A stretch of 64,000 nucleotides of DNA, from contig SADC01001370.1 of assembly GCA_004194705.1 (NCBI GenBank), positions 62,001-126,000 on the forward strand, given 5' to 3'. The translations under genes and the position numbers were made by a program. This stretch comes from Ditylenchus dipsaci. Taxonomy: Eukaryota; Nematoda; Chromadorea; Rhabditida; Anguinidae. Below are positions 55,423 to 64,000 of the stretch, piece after piece (position 1 is the stretch's first letter; the number at the start of each line of letters is the position of its first letter). A model generated the notes under the pieces. That model searched no databases. It saw only the letters and a list, made by a program, of their open reading frames with translations, and was not told the origin of the DNA.

Positions 55423-56589
55423 CTCTGCTCGGCGAAGGATGACTTTTGAAAAATTTGACCAAAATTTGACTTTTTGCCTTGGAGGGCCAAGGTAAATCAC
55501 CTTATATAAGGATATTCTACCCCGTTTTGGTCACTGGAGCGAGGCATAATTGCTCGGAATTATACCTTAGACATGATCTTCTTAACACGTAAAAAGCCGG
55601 CTGTAAATGCGGTTTATTTAGGTGCAGAATTTCACGGAGAATATTTTTAAAAATATATGCACGGGTGTTTGAACGGGTCAAGTGACCTAAAAACCGGTGA
55701 CCATTTGGAGGAAAGTAATTAATCTCCCGAGAAGAAGGCACCACTCTTCTGTAGACCACATCCGTAACTGTGATATATTAAAATGACCGCTGACACCTAT
55801 TTTTGAGAGGATCGAAGAAGTAGGCTGGTAGACTGGTCATAGGATGGACATATCTGGTTTGATTTCACTGGGTCGGAAAGATTAATCACTATATCGAAGG
55901 TGCCACTATACCGAGACATTTAACCAAATCCAATCCAAATCCACTATAGCAAGTCTTTTTAAACAATAATTTTATTTCAAACAAAACAATCCGAAATAAC
56001 ATTGAACAACTTGGAAGAAGTCTGTGAGTTTACTTTGCTGTTCCTTCTCTTCCGCTCCTGGTGAAACGTTGTAGCATCGAAAAGAGAAAAAAGTAATACA
56101 GTCCGCATCATTTTGTCTAGTTTCCTTTCATTTTGATGGTCATTTTCTTGAATTCGCAAAATTGAGGCAGTCGCTGACAGGAAAGCAGTGCTGGAAATGT
56201 CTGCAATCGATCGCTTTTTTGCAATTTTGATTGCAATTTTCCGCCGCTGTAATTTCAGTTTCTGTTTTCAGGCCGGCGGTGAATCCAGCCGTAATTAATT
56301 TACCCTGCAAATTTTGAGGTTACAGGTTTGAATCCTGATAGTAGCATACATTCTATTTTCTTGAAGAACAGTCATAAGTCGACCAGTAAGCCTCAGGGCA
56401 GGTGGAAAAAACCACCTGGTGCTTTCCCTAAATGGGTATCCACCTCCAGAACACGAAATTTTTGATTTAGCTGTAAGTAGTTAAATTCTTGTACCTAATT
56501 TAGAATCTTGATCCCAAAAACGGGTTTTTAATTTACCCATGAAGACTGATCATCAGGCGCTAGTGTTACTGGTATAGCAACGACTCGGT
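55423..56589. other. spacer with repeat fragments
   Basis: Holds a fragment of the dispersed family near 55500-55570 (CTCGGAATTATACCTTAGAC), pogo-like CACTATATCGAAGG pieces at 55885-55920, and a tRNA B-box-like stretch near 56325. No gene recognised. Confidence 0.4.
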
Positions 56590-56689
56590 CAGTGTTGTCA
56601 ATTTTCGGGCATTAGTAATTGAGCTTTTCACGAACGCAACGCCAGAGAAGAATTTACAAAAAGCATCTCAAGGCAGAATGCCGCAAAAG

Positions 56690-57075
56690 TTTTTTCCAGA
56701 AAGCTTTTCAATGCTAAATGCCAAGAAAAGCTTTTTGCAAAAGCTTTTGAGTTCTTTATGCCAAGAAAAGCTTTTTGCAAAAGCTTTGGGGTCTAAATGC
56801 CAACAAAAGCTTTTTGTCAAAAGCTTTTGAGTTCTTTATGCCAAGAAAAGCTTTTTGCAAAAGCTTTTGCGGTCTAAATTCCAGAAAAGCTTTTTGCAAA
56901 AGCTTTTGCGGTCTAAATTCCAAGAAAAGCTTTTTGTCAAAAGCTTTTGAGTTCTAAATACTATGAAAGCTTTTTGCAAAAGCTTTTAGGTTCTAAAAAC
57001 CATGAAAAGCTTTTTGCAAAGGCTTTTGGGGTACCAATGCCAAGGAAAGCTTTTTGCCTAAAGCTTTTAGGAATC
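56690..57075. repeat. left subterminal minisatellite of the hAT-like element
   Basis: About seven units of roughly 55 bases, each with GCCAAGAAAAGCTTTTTG then CAAAAGCTTTTG and a GTCTAAAT/TTCTTTAT spacer. Each contains the palindromic core AAAAGCTTTT. Confidence 0.9.
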
Positions 57076-57206
57076 TTGAACACTTGATGCTTTACCAAAA
57101 AGGGTTTTTTTTATCGTGTTTTTAAATGCTTTTGTCTGAACTCATGGTTGTGGACTATCAAAATTAAGAGAACAGCCTAACGTTTCACTTAGTCTGTGTG
57201 GGTCAA

Positions 57207-58437
57207 TCAGGGCAGAGAAGAGATCACCACTCGGACCTTGAGCACTTTGAGATCAATGCAGGAAGACAGGACATCAGAAAACAAGTTGACCCTTCGGCAG
57301 TTGGATACTTCTCGTAAGGCTCGCCATCATCAGAATCGCACCAATTGGAGTTGAGCATGAGTTTGACCACTTCGACGCGAGAAGGCTTGACCCTGAAGAA
57401 GTCGGATAGAATGAATAAAATGAAGAACAATATGATGACAGACTAGGGCATTATGTTGCCACACAACATGTAGACAGACAAACCAACTCAACTAACACAT
57501 CTCAAATACCTCAATCGAAAGAGAACATACGCGGAATAGTTGGGACAGTCAGGCATGCAGTTGAATTCCTTGATGTTGATATTCAGCTGGATATCTTCAG
57601 CGTGCAAACCCAAGATTTTGTCGAGATTCTCTTAAAAACAGCAACAATTGAATAGGATGGTCAAAAAGAAAAATTTACTTAGGTTATCCCTCTCACCCTT
57701 CACTTCCGAATAGTCAAGAAGAGATGAGGTCCATCATACTGGCGCAAGTCAAGTTTCTGTTCTAAAATTCAGAGTTACTAGAACGACTAAGGAATAAGAT
57801 GGAGGCAAATAACCTCTGATTTCAAACAAGCTCATAAGACACTCCAATGGGGTTCTCGGCTTCAGATCGACGAATTCTTGGTGCTTAAATCCGCAGGCAC
57901 AGTTAAGAATCAGCTTCTTCGGCCGGAATTTCTTGCGTGGATGAGCAATGCCACTAACCACTTGTCCTTCTCGATAGCACCGTAGTACTCGATTTGCTAG
58001 AACGAGGGAATTGCAGGATAAAAGCTGTAAACCAAGCTGGCTGTATGGCTGTAAACCAACCTTTCGGCATTCTCATACAGCAGATCTCTGTCCAGACTGA
58101 ACATAATACCTGAAGCTTGCAGTCCAAAAAGCTTTTGAATGAGTCTTCAGATTACTTGTTTTTGCTTTGAGCTCTTGATTAACTTGTGAAATGGACAGAT
58201 TGCTTTTTCAACGCCCTCGATAATAACGAACTTGAACCTGAAAACATTGACAATGAAGCGAATGAGACAATGAAACGAGCTATGATTGAAAGTGATACCA
58301 TTTCCAAACGGGGTCGAATCTTCACGCTTTCTTTGAAACAATGAGCTCTGCGTCGCCCTCCACGGCTGTTCTATTCTTTGGGGAGCTGCACTTTCTATCA
58401 GTCGCATTTTCTTTGATCGAGGCGTAACCACGTCCAC
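57207..58437 (-). CDS. unrecognised multi-exon gene inside a hAT-like element
   Basis: Exon-like pieces on the minus strand: 58299-58437 (start MDVVTPRSKKMRLIE), 58156-58237, about 58080-58130, 57814-57996 (KKFRPKKLILNCACGFKH), a piece ending at 57761 (LDLRQYDGPHLFLTI), one near 57500-57620 (LGLHAEDIQLNI), and a last one ending about 57207 (SRVEVVKLMLNSNW). Several junctions have matching phase, for example ..CLMSLFEIR/EQKLD and ..VLFRLR/VKPSRVE. At least three places need one extra base to stay open, as in the other genes of this window. The basic Ser/Pro-rich start suggests a nuclear protein. I recognise no domain, and it does not look like a hAT transposase. It may be a captured host gene or an accessory gene of the element; exon edges are tentative. 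Confidence 0.5.
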
Positions 58438-58544
58438 GGATTTTTTTTTCAGGGATGAACTTTTTGAAGGCTATTATTAATCATTTGCAGATTGAAGTTT
58501 GCTAAATCTGAAACTGATAATTAAATCATCCATCATTGCTTTAA

Positions 58545-58985
58545 AGCTTTCTTGGAATCGGCACTCCAAAAGCTTTTGCAAAAAGCTTTTTATGGTTTTT
58601 AGAACTTAAAAGCATTTGCAAAAAGCTTTTCATAGTATTAGAGACCCAAAAGCTTTTGGCAAAAAGCTTTTCTTGGCATTCGTACCGCAAAAGCTTTTGC
58701 AAAAAGCTTTTCTTGGCATAAAGAACTCAAAAGCTTTTGGCAAAAAGCTTTTCCTGGCATTTAGACCGCAAAAGCTTTTTCAAAAAGCTTTTCTTGGCAT
58801 AAAGAACCCTAAGCTTTTGGCAAAAAGCTCTTCTTGAAATAAGACCCCAACAGCTTTTGTAAAAAGCTTTTCTTGGCATTAAGACCTCGAAAGCTTTTGC
58901 AAAAAGCTTTTCTTACTTTTTTTTTCAAATGCTTTTCCTGAAAACTCCTGTTAGCAGAATGCCAAAAAAGTTTTTTGAAGAAACC
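58545..58985. repeat. right subterminal minisatellite of the hAT-like element
   Basis: Inverted counterpart of 56690-57075: repeats of CAAAAGCTTTTGCAAAAAGC and TTTTCTTGGCATTA with AAGACC spacers. Unit number and spacers differ from the left side, so the arms evolve independently. Confidence 0.9.
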
Positions 58986-59053
58986 GCTAAAAAATGGCCA
59001 AAAGCTTTTAGCAGGGTAAGTTAGTAACCAAAATTGACAACACTGGACTCGGT

Positions 59054-59650
59054 ACAACAAATGACTCGGTACATCGACTCGGTACAAGTATGACTCGGTA
59101 CACCGACTCGGTACAACGTACGACTCGGTACAACGAGTCGGCACAATTTTCACTAATTTTACTTCAAGTGCGTTTTCATTACCCTAATTAACCTTCATTT
59201 GACCAAACTTATGTCTCTACTGTTATTGACCACCATTTGTTATAGAATTTGAGTGGCTAACGTGCAAATAACAAACTCGCAGCGGATTGGAGCAAAAACA
59301 GCGCCGATCACTTACTCTGAGGATTTAAAAGTTGCTATGTGTGGACTCGGACAGGCAGAGTGGTTGAAAAGGATGGAATCGAACAAGTCTATCTTAACTG
59401 CTCTGGGTGCCGTACAGCAAGCAAATCAGCAAGGTCCGTTGTTCGAGTAAATGTCGTCCCAATTTTCGCTTTTGATTGTCTTTGGTTAATTAAATGAAAC
59501 TCACTTGAAGAAAATTAGTGAAGACAAAAATTAGTGAAAATTGTACCGAGTCGGTGTACCGAGTCATACTTGTACCGAGTCGATGTACCGAGTCGTACTT
59601 GTACCGAGTCAGTGTACCAAGTCATTTGTTGTACCGAGTAGTAAGTCGTT
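59054..59650. mobile_element. element with ACTCGGTACA arms
   Basis: The left array ACTCGGTACAACAAATGACT continues to 59145; the right array (59530-59645) repeats GTACCGAGTCG in inverted orientation. Its left end was split by the hAT-like insertion and continues at about 56573-56589. Between the arrays is an open frame. The plan equals the ACTTGATAC element at 22671-23254. Confidence 0.7.
59253..59450 (+). pseudogene. isolated open frame between inverted arrays
   Basis: About 65 codons, read from a non-ATG codon after an acceptor-like TTGTTATAG; it includes DLKVAMCGLGQAEWLKRMES and ends QQGPLFE at a TAA. Composition is coding-like and contrasts with the flanking arrays. I do not recognise it. 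It could be a captured terminal exon. Confidence 0.35.
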
Positions 59651-59653
59651 CAG

Positions 59654-60072
59654 TGTCACTATATCGAGGGTGATTTACTGAGTCCGGACCAAGTCCAAGG
59701 TGCCACTATATCGGAGTGCCACTATATTGAGACTCGACTGTACTTTAGCAGAAGTGGCGATTCTGACTCAGTTTTTCATGCTGAACACAATGGTTCGTGT
59801 CTTTGTCGCTTCAATCATTGATCAAGTAGGTGAAAAGGGTCCGGGAGCTGCAAATTGTACATGGTCAAAATCCAGCTGTGTACCCACAAGTTTACAATTA
59901 ATACGCCATGATAGTCATACTACACCCAAACTATTATACACTAAATGACCGCCAGGAGTTCAGCTTTCTAACCATATTAAAGACACACGGTTTTGTTTTG
60001 AAAATAGAAATAAATCACCACTTATTTGTCAAAGCAGGAATTTTTTAGTATCAATTTTCGACTTTCTAGACT
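59654..60072. other. repeat-derived spacer
   Basis: Pogo-like CACTATATCGAGGG and CCACTATATTGAGACTCGACTG pieces occupy 59655-59742. A 60-base block (TGACTCAGTTTTTCATGCTG) at 59765-59815 recurs inverted at 60425-60480. No gene. Confidence 0.45.
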
Positions 60073-60074
60073 AC

Positions 60075-60560
60075 AGGGTGTCCCAAGAAAAACGGCCGAT
60101 TTCAAACGCTCATATCTTTTTGTCCTGACACGATTTCGAAATTCTGTTTTTGCAATCGTCCTAGAAAAAAGATACATTTTGTTTTTTGCATCTAACTGAA
60201 AAACAATTTGGTCTTTTTTGCCTTGGTCCCCCTGTGGTCCAAAATACCGATTTTGACATTTTTTGTTTTAGCTACAAAATGGTCTTTACGCCGCAGCAGA
60301 AAGCTTTCTGCGTTTCAGAATGGATCAAGGAGCCTAGTCCGAAGTCAGTACAAAGGAAATGTACATAACTTTGTGTACACAGATATATAGCTAAATGCTA
60401 ATGACAAAAAGAAGGCGTAGAATATTGCGATAGCGAGAGGGACCCGCACCATTGTGTTCAGCATGAAAAACTGAGTCATAATCACCACTTGTTACAACCG
60501 GCTTTTTTCGTGTTATAACTTGCAAGAGCCCCAATTGTATCGATTTCATAAAAGGGTCCC
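60075..60560. mobile_element. IS630-type transposon remnant
   Basis: The left end CAGGGTGTCCCAAGAAAAAC after TA is an IS630/mariner-class terminus. The left 170 bases match the arm of the MITE at 29515-29873 in block order, including CTTGGTCCCCCTGTGG. It then enters a short transposase-like frame at 60279. The right boundary is unclear. Confidence 0.6.
60279..60368 (+). pseudogene. transposase N-terminal helix-turn-helix remnant
   Basis: MVFTPQQKAFCVSEWIKEPS continues SPKSVQRKC before a stop. This looks like the short N-terminal helix-turn-helix (DUF4817-type) that begins many IS630/mariner transposases in invertebrates. The rest of the protein is missing. Confidence 0.55.
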
Positions 60561-60647
60561 CTATAGTTTTTTTCACAATTTTCAATGATTTTTTCGATTT
60601 TTTATTTTTAAGTCAGGCAACGTCTTTAACAACATAACGGAATCATT

Positions 60648-60863
60648 TTAATCGCATATCTTGGTCATTTGCTCGAAAAACTTCTGAAAATAATTCCAAC
60701 GTTTGGCTCTGCAATTCTGACGAAAGACTGCCTCTGCAATGTACGACTCTAACAGGTTATCACTTGTGCCATATAGTCGCTTTATTTTATGTTTCATATG
60801 AGCCCAGAACCCTAAGGATTTATTAGTATGAACGCGCAGTTCTATTCCCACTAAACATGTCAC
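60648..60863 (-). pseudogene. Merlin/ISXO2-type transposase C-terminal fragment
   Basis: The frame reads VGIELRVHTNKSLGFWAHMK, then KIKRLYGTSDNLLESYIAE...FRQN. In IS1595/ISXO2-like (Merlin) transposases this region reads HTNxIExFWxxxK, with the catalytic Glu, then GTS...LxxYxxExxxRxN. Here the Glu position is Leu, so the copy is dead. It complements the N-terminal fragments in the Helitron at 32860 and 33520. Confidence 0.65.
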
Positions 60864-61159
60864 ACGAAAAAAATTGAAAAAACCATAGGGAGCTCCCTTT
60901 TATGAAATCGGTACCCATTCTTCAACAGGGCCGAAAATTCCTTCTGATTGAAAATTTGGATTTAAAAAATTCAAAATAAACGCTTTGAATTAGCGCCGAG
61001 AATACAGTATGAAAGTTCTAGCAGTCTAAATTTATAACACTCAGTTGATTCAAACATTCATCTTTTTATTTCACCTGCAAAATTTCGGAGTGTCCGTATC
61101 GGCCTTCGAAATTTTAATAGCTTCTCCATTAGCTTCTTTTTAGTTAGTTGGACATTGAA

Positions 61160-62349
61160 ATGTCTGCCAAGACCAAGAAAGCTACGCGTATGCCGAAGAA
61201 TTACGAAATAGCTCCTGGCTTGATGCGTTTTTCCAAGGCTCGCATGTTCCATCATCGCGACTGTTTGAGAAGCTCAAGAAGCCATTCGCCAAGCAAAATA
61301 AGCAGATTGCATTAAAGCAAAGAAACATCGCCAAGAAGATTGGAGGAGAAAAGAATGTGGAGAGCGTGTTATTGTTGTCAACAAGCCCGTAAGGAATTAT
61401 TTTGAAGTGCCATTAGTGTCATGAGTGTGAATTTCAGACGAAGTACTTGCCCATTGTTTCTGAGAAGAAAGAGCATGTCAAGCGCAAGACCAAGAAAGTG
61501 CCTCTCCGCAAGACCATCACTCCTGGTACCGTGCTGATTATTCTGGTTGGTCGTCATCGTGGAAAGCGTGTCGTCTTTCTGAAGCAGCTGGAGAAGTCTG
61601 GGCTATTGCTGGTCACTGGTAGGTAAATTATTCCGACCAAATTTTGCTTGTCGTATTTCCTCTAACTAGCCTCCGGATTCCAATATCTTCAAGCGTCTGC
61701 ATCTAAGTATGCGAGATTTTTCCAATTTCTTTACTACCTTTTTAAACTCGTGCGGGCTTTACCAATTTCATTTTTTTGATTTCGGTCGAGCAACTAACTA
61801 TTTAATATTCCGTGATTTTTCTTCGGTGGCTCATTGAAGGAACTATGGTACCTCATCGCTTAGATGAAGCGCTATCTAGCCTATGATTTTATTGTTTAAG
61901 GTCCTCTCAAGTTGAATGCCACTCCTCTGCGACGTGTTGCTCAGGTGTGTTACCACTTTTGGATAGTGTAATGACGTAATCAGTCCTATTCAGGCATTCG
62001 TTATTGCTACTAGTACTAAGTTGAATATCGACGGCATCAAGATTGGTGAGCACATCAATGATGACTACTTCAAGAAAACGGCCAAGAAAGGTGACAAGTC
62101 AAAAGATGGAATTTTCGCATCCGGTGAGAGGGAGGTCTGTTTTATTATGGGTTGAAGAATTAAAGGTTATTTAATGCAAATAATATTAGGGTACACCGTC
62201 AGTGAGCAGCGCAAATCAGACCAGAAGCAAGTTGATTCGACAATCCTGGCAGCGATCAGCAAACATTCAGACAAGAAATTCCTGTTTGGCTATTTGGGCT
62301 CTCGATTCAGTTTGGGTAAGAACGACCATCCCATAATATGTCATTCTAA
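61160..62349 (+). CDS. rpl-6: 60S ribosomal protein L6 (eL6)
   Basis: Exons 61160-61388, 61438-61618, 61901-61944, 61994-62123 and 62190-62349, with matching phases. Signature blocks: [10 protein letters not shown] near the start, KIGGEKN, then [74 protein letters not shown] and a C-terminal [18 protein letters not shown]. Together these are diagnostic of eL6, a structural protein of the large ribosomal subunit, and are close to nematode versions. Three one-base deficits break the frame: about 61256-61261, 61361-61366 and 62328-62333. With them allowed the product is about 248 residues and ends in HPHNMSF, as nematode eL6 proteins do. The start ATG follows a TTTTTAG pyrimidine tract that could serve as a splice acceptor. 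Confidence 0.92.
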
Positions 62350-62355
62350 AATAAA
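62350..62355 (+). terminator. AATAAA polyadenylation signal of rpl-6
   Basis: AATAAA lies directly after the inferred stop codon; another AATAAA follows at about 62385. A very short 3' UTR would fit a ribosomal protein gene of a nematode. Confidence 0.45.
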
Positions 62356-64000
62356 TTGTTTGTTGTTATGGTTGCAGTTGAAATAAAATATCGTTGAGTA
62401 GCAACTCTGGAGGGTGTGGTACAGTCGACTTTCGATTAAACCACACTTTGAAGGCTCGCTATAAGTCAACATTTGAATCCCCAGCGATTGAAAGCCGAAA
62501 GAATGGCAAGATTTTCAAGTATTTTTTCAAACATTTTTGGCACAATTTAAGATTTTTCGGTTTTACAGTTTTACAACTTTTTCGGTATTGACTAATTTTT
62601 TTAGTTTGAATTCAGAAAAACTAACTAAATAAATGTAACTTAGGACTATATTTTTCAAGCCGAAATGAGCGTAAAGTGTTGCTAAACGGTTTTAATGCCG
62701 TCATAAGGAAGGCAGTGGTTTAAATTTAGGGTGGTCACTCAAAATGGTCATATTTTAGCAAACAAAAGTAATTTTTACCAGATCTCATCAAATTCAGATA
62801 AAGCAGCACATTTCGGTTTTGGAATAAATTCTAGTAGTGTTTTTGATCAATAATTTACTGGGTATGAGCTGACTTTCTAACCTCCATATAATTAGAAAAA
62901 ATGACGCTACTGTCATATACCCACCCTCCTAAAAGCTATTGTAATATACCCCCCTCCTCCCAATAAAAATCGACTTTTTGAGAGTGTCTAAAAACTATTT
63001 TTATTCAATAATTTTGCCATAAAGGGCCAGAAAAGCAGTTTAAATGGGATTATGGGCTGTATTGGGAGGGGAAGGGAATAATACAGGGCCACTTTTTTTA
63101 GCTGCTTTACATTGTTTTTCAACTCGGGCCGTGGCAAAAATAGACTCTATATGCATTTTATGATCAAGTGTACTTCTCGGAATCATGTCTATGGTAAGTG
63201 CGTGCGCGCAACTTTAACTCTCAAGCCCCCTGCGCCCCGAAGGGGGCGCAGGGGCTTGAGAGTGAAGGTTGGTACTGGTACCTGAAAAGGTTGGTACTCT
63301 TTCAGATAATGTTTTACACTAGTTTCGTTCTGATTAAGCTGAGCACGAATATGAAATCTGTTTTGTCTTTAAGCTGACAAAAGAAGTGCAGAAAAACAGA
63401 CATTTCTGACAAAATTAGAGATTTGGAAAAGTGTAAATTTTTCAAACTTTCGCTTAGTTGTCTAATATTTTTGACGCTTAATCGTAAACGACTGCACTTA
63501 TTTGAAAGAGCAATTCCTGAGAATTAGAATAAGTTATCATGTGATAGGGTTCATTCTAGAATAATGAGCTGCAGCCAACTGAAGTTAGTAAGTCAAAAAA
63601 CAGAGTACCCAAAAATCGACTTTCTTGAAATGCATTGTTCTCGAAGATTTTCTTATGTAAATAAAATATTTTATCATTAGGTGAGGATATTAATTGACTG
63701 GAAATTTTTAATATTAAAAGTTTTTTAACGCTGGTAAATCTTCACCAGTAAATTACCTCCTAGTTAAATTTTACAAAAGTCAAAACTGCAGTTGAATCAC
63801 CTTTATTTTATTGAATGATATATTGTATTTCCTTTACAGAGTGAGTCACGAAAAAACTGGATAACTGGATAAAACTGGAAATGGAAAACAATTCAAATCG
63901 ATTTTTAAAGCATAGAGCCTCTTCTCACACCTAGTAACTGTCAGACCAGAGAGAACTATATTATAACTTTATCAGACTTTAAAAAAATAAAAACATCATG
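62356..64000. other. spacer, one dispersed repeat copy
   Basis: No coding exon seen. The only structured part is the repeat at 63110-63275. Confidence 0.45.
63110..63275. repeat. dispersed repeat with CCCCCTGCGCCCC hairpin
   Basis: TTCTCGGAATCATGTCTA, GTGCGTGCGCGCA and a strong hairpin (CAAGCCCCCTGCGCCCC paired across GAAG with GGGGCGCAGGGGCTTG) match the left half of 41690-41975. Confidence 0.7.

Larger units (their letters stand above)
56590..59045. mobile_element. hAT-like element enclosing a multi-exon gene, TSD GACTCGGT
   Basis: The element begins CAGTGTTGTCAATTTT and ends AAAATTGACAACACTG, exact inverted hAT-type termini. GACTCGGT is duplicated at 56582-56589 and 59046-59053. Subterminal arrays of AAAAGCTTTTTGCAAAAGC fill 56690-57075 and, inverted, 58545-58985. 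The middle 1.3 kb carries an intron-containing gene with no similarity to transposases that I can see. The insertion lies inside another element built of ACTCGGTACA repeats. Confidence 0.92.

Noticed and set aside
61160..62349. rpl-6 as a processed pseudogene because of its frame breaks
   Set aside because: It keeps four introns with correct phases, and breaks are single missing bases as in the other genes of the window.
1..64000. Retroviral or LTR/LINE retrotransposon content
   Set aside because: I saw no reverse transcriptase (YxDD), integrase or gag-type motif; recognisable elements are all DNA transposon classes.

Overview
This is animal nuclear DNA: genes are split into many small exons with GT-AG introns, intergenic space is large and AT-rich, and there are no operons or bacterial signals. 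The gene set fits a nematode best. A RING-containing Brat/NCL-1 TRIM-NHL gene, a two-NIDO-domain transmembrane protein with the layout of C. elegans DEX-1, a small Ly6/ET-like secreted protein and a nematode-like ribosomal protein L6 occur together. The species cannot be read from the sequence.

Layout: 1-5940 is non-coding upstream sequence. At 5941-12510 (+) lies ncl-1/brat (RING, two B-boxes, coiled coil, NHL propeller), with a TTGTTGTT-rich 3' flank to about 14.4 kb. At 15739-18410 (-) is a three-exon small cysteine-rich secreted protein. From 18.7 to 25.4 kb there are only repeats and spacer. At 25401-36551 (-) is a 19-exon dex-1-like gene of about 1,200 codons; its 4.4 kb first intron holds a 2.56 kb Helitron and a second composite repeat. 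From 36.6 to 61.1 kb the window is a dense field of nested DNA transposons. One hAT-like element there (56590-59045) encloses an unrecognised multi-exon gene. At 61160-62349 (+) is rpl-6. The rest, to 64000, is spacer with one repeat copy. The genes do not form one pathway; NCL-1 (a nucleolus-size and translation repressor in other animals) and RPL6 both touch ribosome production, but their shared presence here is probably chance.

The most striking content is mobile. I could define six hAT-like elements by terminal inverted repeats plus exact 8-bp target-site duplications (23721-24434, 42667-42847, 43413-44936, 49391-50554, 54298-55154, 56590-59045). Each carries its own short motif repeated near both ends in opposite orientation. 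Several are nested inside other foldback elements. Other families are a TA-flanked MITE family starting CCGTATTT, pogo-like CTCGATATA MITEs, IS630/mariner-type hairpins, a Helitron pair, Merlin/ISXO2-type transposase fragments, and palindromes with tRNA-like A/B boxes. There is evidence of gene capture by at least two of these element classes.

The conserved genes ncl-1, dex-1 and rpl-6 contain six single-base frame breaks between them. Every one is a missing base, several in or beside C/G runs, and each gene reads through once one base is allowed. This points to consensus errors in the assembly rather than dead genes. Exon boundaries below were placed by splice consensus, phase and protein similarity, read by eye.
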